64,000 nt of DNA from Byssothecium circinans (Eukaryota > Ascomycota > Dothideomycetes > Pleosporales > Massarinaceae). The first letter of the stretch is position 1; each line of letters opens with the position of its first letter. The position numbers and the translations under genes are program-made. Of this stretch, positions 9,492 through 19,483 are shown piece after piece. The stretch lies in contig ML976987.1 of the NCBI GenBank assembly GCA_010015675.1, positions 1,147,880 through 1,211,879 on the forward strand, in the 5' to 3' direction. The notes under the pieces were generated by a model. It worked only from the letters and a program-made list of their open reading frames with translations. It was not told the DNA's origin and did not search any database.

Positions 9492-10850
9492 ATGACTCCC
9501 GCACGCCTTGCCGCCCGCCGCCCTCTCTTCCGCTGCCCCAATGCCCCTCTCGCGCCACGAACACAGCTTCGAAAGCTCTCCGCACCTCGACCAGATGGCG
9601 CCCTCAACAATGCGACTCGCGGTTCACGAGCTGTTCCAGATATCGACAATGTCTCTATCCATCGCGCCGAAGCGATTCGACGAGCAGCGGCTATCAGACG
9701 GAGGAATTGGCTCGCACTTGGTGCAGCGTTATCTATGATTGCGCCCATGATCTTAGTGAGGCTATGGGACGTGCCACCACCGCCAGAAGAGCAAAATGAT
9801 GAGAAGAAAGAGAAGGAAAGCAGAGGGATAATAGACCTGTTTAGCCCACGGCCCACCAAGAACGACTCCCCTCGAGCTGCCGTGGACGAGTTCCAGGGAA
9901 AGAAAGTCGTGGTCGCGGCAGGTGACAAGATCATCGCAGCTCCCGCCTCATCAGACCACCCCACAGCATCAGACGTGGATACTATCGAGCTGATAGAGAC
10001 CGGAACATCATACGTGCCATACTTTCCCAAAACGATAACGCTCCCCACATCCACCGGACCCGAATCGGTAGAAAGCGAAGCTGAGTACACACTCCTGGGC
10101 CTAGGCATACGCAAAGTCTCCTTCCTCCGTGTTCAGGTCTACGTAGTAGGTCTCTACGTCAAAACCTCGTCTCTCCACATCCTCCAAAACCACCTCATCA
10201 ACACCGTCAACCCGACGGCATCGGCCCTCATCCCCGGCGAGAAAGAAGACCTCCGCAAGGCACTACTCGACCCAGAAAAGAGCGTAAAAATATGGGAGTC
10301 TGTATTGAGCAGGAAAGGCACCGAGGCCGTAGATATGGCGTTTCGCGTTGTGCCTACAAGAGGCACAGATTTCAAGCATCTGCAGGACGGTTGGATGCGC
10401 GGTATTGCTTCCCGAACCGACGAGGTCCGACGAAAGCAAGCCGACCTCCTCCGCCAACAAGCCGCCGAGCAAAAACAAATCTCCCTTCCCAAGCCCGTCG
10501 ATGAAGGCGAGTTCTCGGACGAGTCCTTCGGCCTCGCTATGAAGGATTTCAAGGGGTTATTCCAAGGCCGCGGGAAGGCGCCGAAGGGAAGCGTTATCAT
10601 TCTCCGTCGCGACAACACAGGTGCGTTGAATGTGATGTATCAACCCATCACCAAGACGAACAAGGGCGAGAAGATGGGCGAGGTGGAGAGGCTGGGTAGG
10701 GTTGCGGATGAGAGGGTTAGTCGGTTGGTGTGGTTGTTGTATCTCGGCGGGCAGAATGTTAGCTCTGAGGATGCGAGGAAGAATATTGTTGAGGGGTGTT
10801 TGGGGCTTGTGGAGAGGCCGGTTGGGACGGTGGAGACGAGGGTGTTATGA
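9492..10850 (+). CDS. aim18: AIM18-like mitochondrial chalcone-isomerase-fold protein
   Basis: An intronless frame of 452 residues. The first 60 residues are rich in Arg, Ala and Ser without acidic clusters, as expected for a mitochondrial presequence. A hydrophobic segment follows at about 73-91 (WLALGAALSMIAPMILV). A Pro/Glu/Lys-rich linker leads to a chalcone isomerase-like domain from about residue 180 to the end: LGLGIRKVSFLRVQVYVVGL, then AVDMAFRVVPTRGTDFKHL, then a conserved SVIILRRDNTGAL strand. Yeast AIM18/AIM46 proteins have this layout, sit in the mitochondrial inner membrane and have no proven catalytic activity. It is divergent from nse3. The start is the first Met of the presequence-like stretch. 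Confidence 0.87.
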   Translation: MTPARLAARRPLFRCPNAPLAPRTQLRKLSAPRPDGALNNATRGSRAVPDIDNVSIHRAEAIRRAAAIRRRNWLALGAALSMIAPMILVRLWDVPPPPEEQNDEKKEKESRGIIDLFSPRPTKNDSPRAAVDEFQGKKVVVAAGDKIIAAPASSDHPTASDVDTIELIETGTSYVPYFPKTITLPTSTGPESVESEAEYTLLGLGIRKVSFLRVQVYVVGLYVKTSSLHILQNHLINTVNPTASALIPGEKEDLRKALLDPEKSVKIWESVLSRKGTEAVDMAFRVVPTRGTDFKHLQDGWMRGIASRTDEVRRKQADLLRQQAAEQKQISLPKPVDEGEFSDESFGLAMKDFKGLFQGRGKAPKGSVIILRRDNTGALNVMYQPITKTNKGEKMGEVERLGRVADERVSRLVWLLYLGGQNVSSEDARKNIVEGCLGLVERPVGTVETRVL

Positions 10851-11378
10851 GCGGGTTGTGTTGTAGGTTTATACTTATAAGGATCTGAGTAGATAATGGT
10901 ATACCCCATTCTTCTGTTGGTTCGGGTTGCTGCTATACCATATCTAGAGCGTTTTTGGTAAGGTGTTGCCGATTCCGGGGCAATATACCTGATTGCGAAG
11001 TTGGTAAAGCGTATGCTTATGGGACATCCGTACGCTTCGATCTCATCAACTCGTCGACATATTTTGCATCTGGGCACAACTCCCTGCACGTCGTGCCATA
11101 TTTGTTACGTCTTTATTGCACCAAGCCATTTATCGACAATACCGTTGTCAGGCCTCCTTTCCCGTTATTTCCTTGCTACATGAAAGGTTTCTCCTATTGC
11201 AACTACAAAAGCATTTCTCCTTTCAGTGCAGCCTTGACAAATTTCCTCAAGCTACATACAATACAATCCCATTCGCGTTACGTTTCCGCCCTCTCCCCTT
11301 CCCACGCATGACCACCTCCTCTTCTCACGACCTCCCTGAACTGTCCTTCTCCCATACACAACCTCCGATCCCTCCCCT
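10851..11378. other. Convergent intergenic region
   Basis: 528 bp between the 3' ends of the AIM18-like gene and the membrane protein gene on the opposite strand. It contains no supported gene; both 3' UTRs are expected here. Confidence 0.5.
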
Positions 11379-13508
11379 TCACTTATTCAGTTTGCCTTGA
11401 CGTGCTCTCTTCTCTTTCAACCCCTTCATCTTCTTCGGCGTGAGCTGCCTCGGCGACGTTCTCAACATGCTACCCGGCGGCGACGGGACATGAAATGGGT
11501 CCTGCGGGCTCAACATACTCGGTCCCCCCGCGCCCTGGTGGTCTGGGCCGTAGTCCGGCGCTTCGACAATGCGCGCGTCGCTTGGGTGTACGATAACTGG
11601 GGCTTGTTGGTGGTGGTACGTTGTCTGCGGGTGGGTGGGTGCAAAGCCTGGTTGCGTGTACGATGTTGGTTGGGCCTCGTATGGTGTCATTGTGTTCGCG
11701 GCTCGGTGTGGTTGCAGTAGTGGCGCGGGTTCGGGGGGTCGGCGACGGTATGGTGGGTCCATTGTCACTGGGTCTGTTTGCACGCGTCGTGGAGGTGGAA
11801 AGATGGACTGCGGGGTGTGAAGTCTTTGTTCGTAGTGTGGTGCTTGGTGCTGGCCTTGCTGCGCATTAAATCCCTGATTATAGTGCGGGTCATGGACTTG
11901 GCTTTGATATGGATCGAATCTCTGATCGTAGTGTGGTTCCGGGTGTTGGCTTTGTCGTCCGTCGAAATCATCATGTATTCTTAGCTGCGGAGAGTGGTGG
12001 ATAGGATCACTGGGCTCTTCTTGTTGCATTGAACGATCGAATTGTTGATCGACTTGGTCGTAAGTTGGGTCAGCAACTGGCGGTGGCACATCTGGCCCTT
12101 GAGGTTGGTTATTGTCATATGCGCGGGAAGCTCCGGTCTCTTGTTGTGGGCTGTGAGTTGTCGCTTTTTCTTTTCCCTTACCCTTTGGTTTCGGTTTTTG
12201 CCTCCGCGTCTGAGCAACCGCTTCTTCAGCACTCTGCACGATCCATTCTACCGGATTTGTTTTGGGATCATTCCCTACGACTTTCACCCCTGCGTTGTTA
12301 TTTTGGATTTTCTCGTTTTGGAGGCTTTGCTCCCCTTCGTCCGTCCTGGTTTCCGATGGGTTTTCAACAGGTTTCTGTGTTGCTGGCTTTGGCTGACTCG
12401 AAGCGTTTGCGATGCCTTTCAATTTGGCTTCTTTTGCAGCTTTTCGAGGTTTGGACGGACCTGCTTGGACTTCTGTTTTGGAATTGACGGGCCTCCCAAC
12501 GGTCGAGGGCACGTTTTGAGCCATCAATGTTTTGCCTGGTATTGGGTTTTGCTTCTTTGGCGTCACAGTTGCTTTTTGCTGTATGGATTCGACGGTTTGA
12601 AGCTTCTTCATCTCTCGCAAATGCTTGACTTCGCCGGAAGGAGTGTCTTCTCTTGCGTGGCTTGTTTTCTGTGACTCCGCTTTCTGTTCAGTTTCGGGTG
12701 TGGTATTCATACGCTCGGCATTTGTATGGGCTATAATGGGGCTCATTCCTCCATATGATGCTTGAGACAAATCATTCGGCTCTGGCTTCAGGGTTCGTTT
12801 ATTGGTAGTCTTCGACGGACTGCGTTCCATGTTGTGTACAGCCAGTGCTTCATCCTCCAATCCCGCTCCTCTGAGTCTTTCTAGGTCGACGAATTCGTTA
12901 ACAGGAATACTATGAAGCTGGGTAGCACGCATTGGCTGAACGTCTGGCAACGCTTCCTGCAGCTCCATTCCTGGCTCCGGGGTACTGCCAAGTAGCCTAT
13001 TTCGATTGCTTGGGCCAACCGCGCCTCGATTCGGACTATCGGTTTTAGGTCTCTTAGGTCTCCTGTGCCCCTGTCGAGCACCGGAACCCAGAGATGCATT
13101 TCGACTCCGAGGTGGCCGAGCCCACTTCCCTCTACATGTTAGAAATATAACAAGAACGACCATCACCCCCAACAAAGTCCCCAGCGCTGCTCCAAGACGT
13201 CCCGAGAAGTGAGGCGCAGATGAAGTTTGAATATGAGGTAACACCTTTGGTAGAATGGATCTATCTGGCACGGCGGCTGTTGTATGAATCGAGTTTGGGT
13301 CATGGCTTCGAACGGCAAAGGTACCCTGAAGTGCGGCAACTTTGGTGTGTGACCCGCTATCTTGGAAGGTACATACCTTATTGTGATGGAGTAATAAGTA
13401 TGGTACGTTGCTTTTATTGGCGAGAGCTGGTGTGAGGTGTGAGAAAAGACCGTCCATAGGCCAGACGCCCGCATCCGCGACAGACTGATCGGCGTTTTCT
13501 CCTCTCAT
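11379..13508 (-). CDS. Single-pass membrane protein with long disordered tail
   Basis: A 709-codon frame without a needed intron. Residues 1-105 form a short N-terminal region with few features. A strong transmembrane segment lies at about 106-124 (LGAALGTLLGVMVVLVIFL) followed by basic residues, so the long C-terminal part should be cytoplasmic. That part is Pro/Gln/Ser/Lys-rich and disordered. It includes three imperfect repeats of about 18 residues around PHYDQRF, PHYNQGF and PHYEQRL (encoded near 11820-11960). No enzymatic domain is seen. The start codon is uncertain: an acceptor-like sequence lies just upstream, so a short 5' exon with a signal peptide could exist. The layout resembles fungal plasma-membrane sensor or adaptor proteins, but no function can be claimed. 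Confidence 0.7.
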   Translation of the reverse strand: MRGENADQSVADAGVWPMDGLFSHLTPALANKSNVPYLLLHHNKVCTFQDSGSHTKVAALQGTFAVRSHDPNSIHTTAAVPDRSILPKVLPHIQTSSAPHFSGRLGAALGTLLGVMVVLVIFLTCRGKWARPPRSRNASLGSGARQGHRRPKRPKTDSPNRGAVGPSNRNRLLGSTPEPGMELQEALPDVQPMRATQLHSIPVNEFVDLERLRGAGLEDEALAVHNMERSPSKTTNKRTLKPEPNDLSQASYGGMSPIIAHTNAERMNTTPETEQKAESQKTSHAREDTPSGEVKHLREMKKLQTVESIQQKATVTPKKQNPIPGKTLMAQNVPSTVGRPVNSKTEVQAGPSKPRKAAKEAKLKGIANASSQPKPATQKPVENPSETRTDEGEQSLQNEKIQNNNAGVKVVGNDPKTNPVEWIVQSAEEAVAQTRRQKPKPKGKGKEKATTHSPQQETGASRAYDNNQPQGPDVPPPVADPTYDQVDQQFDRSMQQEEPSDPIHHSPQLRIHDDFDGRQSQHPEPHYDQRFDPYQSQVHDPHYNQGFNAQQGQHQAPHYEQRLHTPQSIFPPPRRVQTDPVTMDPPYRRRPPEPAPLLQPHRAANTMTPYEAQPTSYTQPGFAPTHPQTTYHHQQAPVIVHPSDARIVEAPDYGPDHQGAGGPSMLSPQDPFHVPSPPGSMLRTSPRQLTPKKMKGLKEKRARQGKLNK

Positions 13509-13882
13509 GCAAAGGAAGCTCTCCTGTCGAAAATCATATTCTCATCAGTTTGCATTAAGGGTACATGGAACCTGGAGTTTGGAGTGAAGGTAGGTCAGTC
13601 ACAGAATCGAACGCCTGGTGTGTCACATTTCACTCCTCAGCTTCAGCCTTGGCTACCTAAGTAGCTGTGCACATAAGTATTTCCGGTGTAGAAGGAAGTA
13701 CGACATGACATGCCACCCACCCATAGCTTTGCTTATTTCTGATAGGACGGTTCCTGTGTATCCTAGATGCGGGGCGGGAGGCCATGTTCCACACAATCTC
13801 TGTCGTATAACGCATACAGAATCTCTCTTCTGGCCAAAGCCCCGCATCACTCTTCACATCACGAATCGGCCGTATATCCAGC
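13509..13882. other. Divergent intergenic region
   Basis: 374 bp between the start codons of the membrane protein (-) and the subtilisin-like protease (+). It presumably holds both promoters. No motif could be assigned. Confidence 0.5.
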
Positions 13883-16287
13883 ATGCAGCCCGTACCTCCC
13901 ACCAAAGTTGATGAGAATCTAGCGAGAGCAATTCAGCTCAAGTCAGATGGACGAGCAGGGGATGCTCTGGCTATGCTTCGCAAGGACATCGAGGACCGGG
14001 AAAAGCAGTTTGGTCCGGTACCGGCTGTACTCAAGCTACGTCAATATTATGGAAATTGGCTCCTCGAGGACGGCATGGAGGTGGAAGCAGCTCAATACCA
14101 TCGCGCAACGTTGAAGGCATGGGATAAACAGAGTGGAGCTGAACGGCACAAATCCAAGGCGCAACTGAAGCAAGAGCTCGCCAAAGCCTTGATCCTCGAA
14201 GCGAAGAAAGTCCGACTCCTTTCAGACGAGATATTCAATGAAGCTGAGTCGCTTTTGCAATCGGCACTCATCGTCCTCACTTCCCCACCACTCATCAACA
14301 ACGCCCGGGCGATGACGATACACCTCTTCCTGAGCGAGCTATACTGCGTTCGAGCATCGGCGATAGAAGAGACCAGTGGTCAGGATACACAACAGCTGTA
14401 CGAGAAGGCCACCGACAACAACCTGAAAGCCATCGAATACGCGAAGCTGACGGATCAGGGTGCGGAAGAAATTGCTACTCTCAGGTACAATACAGCTATC
14501 ATCTTGATGGAGTCGGAAAGATTCTCTGAAGCCGCTGTTCTGTTTGAAGAGCTCATCCGGTTGTTCAAGTCTCCGCCAACGGGCACGCAAATGGGCAGCC
14601 TAGGATTCAATGAGGATCATTGCGCGTCTTACAAGTCATTCTGTGTTCATGGTAAAGATACGGATACATACGTTGAGTTTTGGCGTGAAGAAGCTGCTGA
14701 AAGACAAGCGCAGCTGAAAGTTGACAGACGATGGTCGCGTGCTCTCGCCAGAGTGCGTGTTAATATCCTCAGATCCTCCCTGCACAGACTTAAGAGCGAT
14801 GATCCTAATACCGGCATCAGATTGAAAGGCACTGAGACTCTGAGCTCTGGAAGCGTTGGTGAGGCTGTTGCGCTCGCCATGTTACCTACCATGCCACGTC
14901 CTGGGGAGGCCAGAGAGGAGGACCGAACGAGTGGAGACCCCGTTCCTGTTCAAAAGCTCCCCAAAAACATGACGGTGGGCTCAACTGTAGCACACTCGTC
15001 CACTGTTGAACGCGGCCTAGTCGCTGAGAAAGACCACAAAAACTGCTTTTCAGAGGAAGTTTACGAGGAGACTATCGATGAAGGTCCACCCCCAGTGATG
15101 GGTATAAAGAGGGTTCCGACCTTTATGAGTGAGTTTGGTGGCATCGGCGACTGTGCATCGCAAGAGGGACCGGAGCACTCATTATTTGACTTCAAATCAG
15201 CGATAGTGTAAGTTTGCTGCAATCACGTACACAAGATTCAATTCTAATTATCTTAGAAACGATCAATCTCGAGCATGGGTCAAATATTTCACCTCATTCC
15301 TTCGACACATCCACGGTTATTACAGAGAGGCGGAATGCGAGGCAATCAGGGTCGCTGTTCTGGATACTGGGATCGGAGCATCACATCCTTTCCTACAAAA
15401 GAAGTGGAAACGCGAGGGCTTGGTCGACCAAGGCTACCGTAATTTCGTCACAGGTCCTGAGCAGTCGCAAGAGCCGCGAGACGATCACGGGCATGGTACA
15501 CATTGCGCTGGCCAAATCCTCAACTTTGCTCCCAAGGCGCAATTGTACGTTGCCCGCGTTGCAGCTTCCGGCATTTACTGCCGCACGAACAAAGATTTCG
15601 TGAAGAATATTGCAGAGGTGAGAGTGGAACACTTATTCCGTCTCGTCCATAACTGCTAATATGTGACAGGCTTTGGAATACGCTACGAAGACGTGGAACG
15701 TCAATATCATATCAATGTCTCTAGGACTGGATCAGCCAGACGTCCGAGTCACGGAGGCCATCAGAGAGGCACACTACAAGAACATAGCCATCTTTGCAGC
15801 AGCGTCGAACTCAGGAACACGGAGATCTATTGCCTACCCAGCCAGCAGACGGAGTGAGGTGTTCTGCATCCATGCTTGCAATGGGCTCGGCAAACCTTCC
15901 TCATTCAATCCAAACGTGGAAAAGGACATCCTCAACTTCTGCATCCTCGGTGAGAGCGTCCATTCCATATGGCTCAATGATGACGAAAGCGCCGACACGT
16001 TCACGCATAAAGAGCTACTGGGAAGATGGAAGTACATGTCAGGGACTTCTATGTCAACACCTCTGGCTGTGGCATTAGCTGCCAATATCCTGGCGTTCGC
16101 ACGAATGCATCTGTCTTCTTTTCCAGATATAGAGACCCCGGAGCTACTTCGCCATGTTTTACAAGCCATGAGCAAAGATGCCGAAGGGTACCTCAGCATA
16201 ACTCCTTGGGAAGGGCGACATCGCCACTTCGCTGGGTACAGGGACTATGGCAAGTTTCTGGCTGCTTTCACGGGGGTCGTCAGGTAG
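13883..16287 (+). CDS. Helical/TPR-like N-terminus + subtilisin-like (S8) serine protease
   Basis: Three exons, 13883-15207, 15257-15617 and 15670-16287, with introns of 49 and 52 bp; all phases close and give 767 residues. Residues 1 to about 250 are alpha-helical with TPR-like Ala/Leu/Tyr spacing (EEIATLRYNTAIILMESERF then EAAVLFEELIRLF). There is no signal peptide, so the protein should be intracellular. The S8 domain covers about 470-767 with a complete catalytic set: Asp478 in VAVLDTGIG, His521 in DDHGHGTHCAG, oxyanion Asn609 in AAASNSG and Ser689 in SGTSMSTP. It lies 491 bp upstream of a gasdermin-like gene on the same strand. The Podospora HET-Q2 protease, which cleaves the gasdermin HET-Q1, is the closest functional parallel. 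Cleavage of the neighbour is inferred from this arrangement, not shown. Confidence 0.88.
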
Positions 16288-16600
16288 CGCGTCCTTGTGG
16301 TTGATCACGGGAAGTGCGTTTTGAAGGATTACATAGACCGCTTCACTCTCAGGATAATCGTCTACCCCTCTTTTGCATACTCGTCTTTCTAAAATTGTAC
16401 CTCCGCAAACTTGTACGTGCTGGGCTGCTTTCACTGAAGCCACCATATAGCGGGTTCCTGTTATTTGTGGATCCAGTATCTCGGGAAGTTCGTTTCTAAA
16501 ACGTTGCGTAGGACCGCCTCACTCGCAGGATAATCATCTACCCCTCTTTTGTGTACTCAATTTCCTGAAACTGTACCCCCGGAAACTTGAACTGCAGGAT
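16257..16600 (+). repeat. Diverged tandem duplication (~172 bp unit)
   Basis: Two adjacent copies, about 16257-16426 and 16427-16600, align at an offset of about 170-176 bp. Matching anchors are ggctgctttcac at their starts, cgggaagt at 16308 and 16482, and aggataatc followed by tctacccctcttttg in both. Copy 1 contains the last codons and stop of the protease gene; copy 2 is entirely intergenic. Many bases differ, so the duplication is old. Confidence 0.75.
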
Positions 16601-16778
16601 CCATACAATCCCAACAAGAGTACAATCCGCCCTTCGAAGCGCTCGTACCATCACACTGCATCGTCCTCTAATCTTGGACTGTAGCACTAGTTCCTATTCC
16701 CTCATTCCCACACTCATCCCGCCCATCCCTCCTCCAAATATTGCCCTTCTCTATGGCCAGCTTCGGCAATCACCAACA

Positions 16779-17749
16779 ATGTCCTCCCACCAAAAAGCCT
16801 ACTTCATCCTCCCCAACACCGACATCGCCCCCAACACGCTTATAAAGCTATGTCAAATCGTACCCTCCATCCGCGAAGCCCATCGCGCAATCAGCCCCCC
16901 ACAGCCCATACCAGCGGCATCAGCCACCACAGGCGTGAAGACAGACTACACGCTCTCAATATCTTCAACGCAGAACATCCGCGTGGGGCCAGTAGCTCAT
17001 TTCCTCGCGCAACTCGGGAGTCCCGTCTCAGGAGCTCTCGAATTAGGTACAATACATCCCATCCCAAGCAACCCCCCCCCCCCACCCCAACCCAACCCCC
17101 CCCAGAACGCAGCAAGAAGAAATCCAGTACCTGGACCTTCAAAACCCTCGAAACCACCTCCTTCGAACCAACCCTAGAATACATCCACACCAGCATCTCC
17201 TCCGCGGCCGCCAAGCAAGCCCTCAAGAAAACTATGAAGAATCCCCTCGTCCGCAATGCCGTGTACATGATCACAGCCCTCAAGATAGCCCGCGGCGCTT
17301 CCTACTCCACCAGCACCTCGCGGAGCTCCGACACCAAATCTACACTCACCGTCGATGCGAACGCCCTCGCCGGAGTCCCTGTTAGCGCGGGCCCGCAGGC
17401 CGGTATCAAGGAGACGGCCGGGGAAAGTGAGGATATGGGGCACTGTAGTGATTTTGTGTGGGCGGTGAGGACGCGGAGGATCAGGTTGGGGGGGCTGGAT
17501 GTGAGGGTCAAGGTTGGGGATGTTTATGGGGGGGATTTGCATGGGTATGGCGAGGGGAGTGGTGAGGGGGATGATGATGATTTTGGTGGGGTCGATGGTA
17601 GTGATGAAGAGGAGGTGGTGGAGGTGGAGAAGGGCGAGTTGGAAGCTTTTGATCTTGGTGTTGGTCTTGGTGTTGGGGATCAGCTGGAAGGGTTTGTGAA
17701 GAAAGTTGTGGTTGATGAAGGAGGGGAGCAATGCGCTGTACTTTGGTGA
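16779..17749 (+). CDS. Gasdermin-like protein (HET-Q1/RCD-1 family candidate)
   Basis: Two exons, 16779-17046 and 17106-17749, with a 59-bp pyrimidine-rich intron; the phase closes and gives 303 residues. The start (MSSHQKAYFILPNTDIAPN) and the following strand-rich region resemble the N-terminus of fungal gasdermins of the RCD-1/HET-Q1 type, as do the Trp-Thr-Phe strand near residue 100 and the helical segment at about 120-152 (VRNAVYMITALKIARGAS). Length also fits (about 250-300). Residues 239-270 form an acidic Gly/Asp/Glu linker, and 271-293 an amphipathic tail, a candidate C-terminal inhibitory piece removed by proteolysis. Family members make plasma-membrane pores and cause heterokaryon-incompatibility cell death. 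The adjacent S8 protease gene strongly supports the call, which rests on recalled family features and not on an alignment. An alternative is an unrelated lineage-specific protein. Confidence 0.68.
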
Positions 17750-19483
17750 GGTCTGGTTGAGTGTGAGGGTTCTGTTGATTAGAAATTAGAAGTGGTTCGG
17801 AGTATCCTGAGGGTTACCTCTGAGGCTTTGATATTCCATGATCGTCGGTTCGTTCACTACCGATTCAATTAAACTCTTAAAGGACATCCTTGCGATGATG
17901 TCGACATTAACATTGACGTTGACGCTAACGTCAGACTCGATGTATATCATATTGTCCACCCGTCCCATCCTTCCAAGCGAGCTTATTCGCCGAGTACGTC
18001 CCGTGTTCAAGTGGGGTGAGCGCTCATCGTATACAAAGTCACGAAGTCACGAAGTCTTCGTGGCACCCCGTTGCGATCATGTAAGAAGTTAAAGACTGAG
18101 TGCATCTTAATTCTTCCAACATACTACTACCCACTAACCACCACTCTCCAAGGTGCTCGCGCCTTGTGCACGACCCGCGTGTGAGTCATTTTGAAGAGTG
18201 AGTTATTTTAAGAAGCAAGATACATTCAAGCTACTTTAGCACTCCCCACACGCCGCCCAACAAACCAAGTGACCCACACATTCTAATACCGATTTCAGGT
18301 CTAGTTCCACCATTTCCTAGGTGTTCTCCCTTCCAGCTGCGAGCAGCGCCTTTAGTTGATTAGGAAGGGCTAAGGTAGGGCTTTTCTTAAGAAAAAGCCG
18401 CAAGATTATTAAGGTAGACCTGCTTATAGGAGCTAGGAGGAAACAGTAGCGTAGGTAAATTGCGGATACTAGTAACTAGCTTCTAGATACGCTCTCTCTC
18501 GTCTTTAACAAATGCAGTCTCCTTAGGTGTCGCTATTTAGCAGATTAGCGACGCGTTGTATAGTAGCAGTGAGAGTCCTTACTTTTAGGAAACCATTTCT
18601 TCCTTAGTTGCTGGAGGAAGGGGCCAGATGTTCGTAAAGTAGCTATACTTAAGATAAGGAATGAGTATAGCTAAAGGATTCTTTATATTAAAAGGGGAAG
18701 CTATAATAAGAGTATATAAGGTGTAGATAAAGAAGGAAGAAGGAAGATAGGTAAGAGGTAGCTTAAATTTATACCTAATATATAACCTTAACTAAGTAAG
18801 CATATAAAAAGTATATACCTAGAGGATTTATCCTATGTAAAGTAAGATATTAGTAATAACTGCTACAAACTTGGCCCTTATGGCCCTCCATCTACTCGCA
18901 ATGGCCGCAACTCCAACCACTCTCCACCTCCACCTCCGCGATCTCAACACAACAAACCCGAGAAACTTGAATCATATACACGCATGCAACACAACATCGC
19001 CTTAGAATACTACATTCAAAACCCTTGCAAAAGAGGAAAACACACTACTACGACTACAGAGAACAAAAGAAAAGACGAAGAACAACAAAACAACATAAAA
19101 AAACCCGCACCCAAGAAAAAAAAAGTAATCCAAAGGGAAGGGTATCTGTACGCTCCAGCCAACCAAAAAGAAGTCCACAACCCCCACCCACCCCGCATGT
19201 CCACATCATCCGAAGGGGAGAAGAAGAAAAAAAAGAAAGAAAAAGAAAGAAAGGTCCACCTAGACCTAAACAGGACAGTCAGTATCATACGTACAGCATA
19301 GTCGTACATTGCATCCGCGCTGCTCATCCAGGTGCCAGTCCAGTCCAGTCCAGGCAACGCAACGCAATCGTATCCGACTCTTGCTGTGCTGTGCTGAGAT
19401 CCGCAGCCCAGCCCAGTCCATCCAAAACCAGTCATGACCAATCCCATCGTCCAACCAATTCGCGCAAGCAATTAAAAAAAAAT
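17750..19483. other. Intergenic with AT-rich, RIP-like island
   Basis: No supported gene. About 18300-18890 is AT-rich and TA-rich with frequent stops in every frame, the look of DNA mutated by RIP (C-to-T transitions in repeats). 17900-17935 contains short ttaacattgacgttgacg-type repeats. 18990-19300 is purine-rich low-complexity DNA downstream of the ATPase gene. Confidence 0.5.

Noticed and set aside
9437..10114. 225-codon minus-strand frame
   Set aside because: Shadow of the AIM18-like gene.
12042..12674. 210-codon plus-strand frame rich in Phe/Leu/Cys
   Set aside because: Antisense to the disordered tail of the 709-residue membrane protein.
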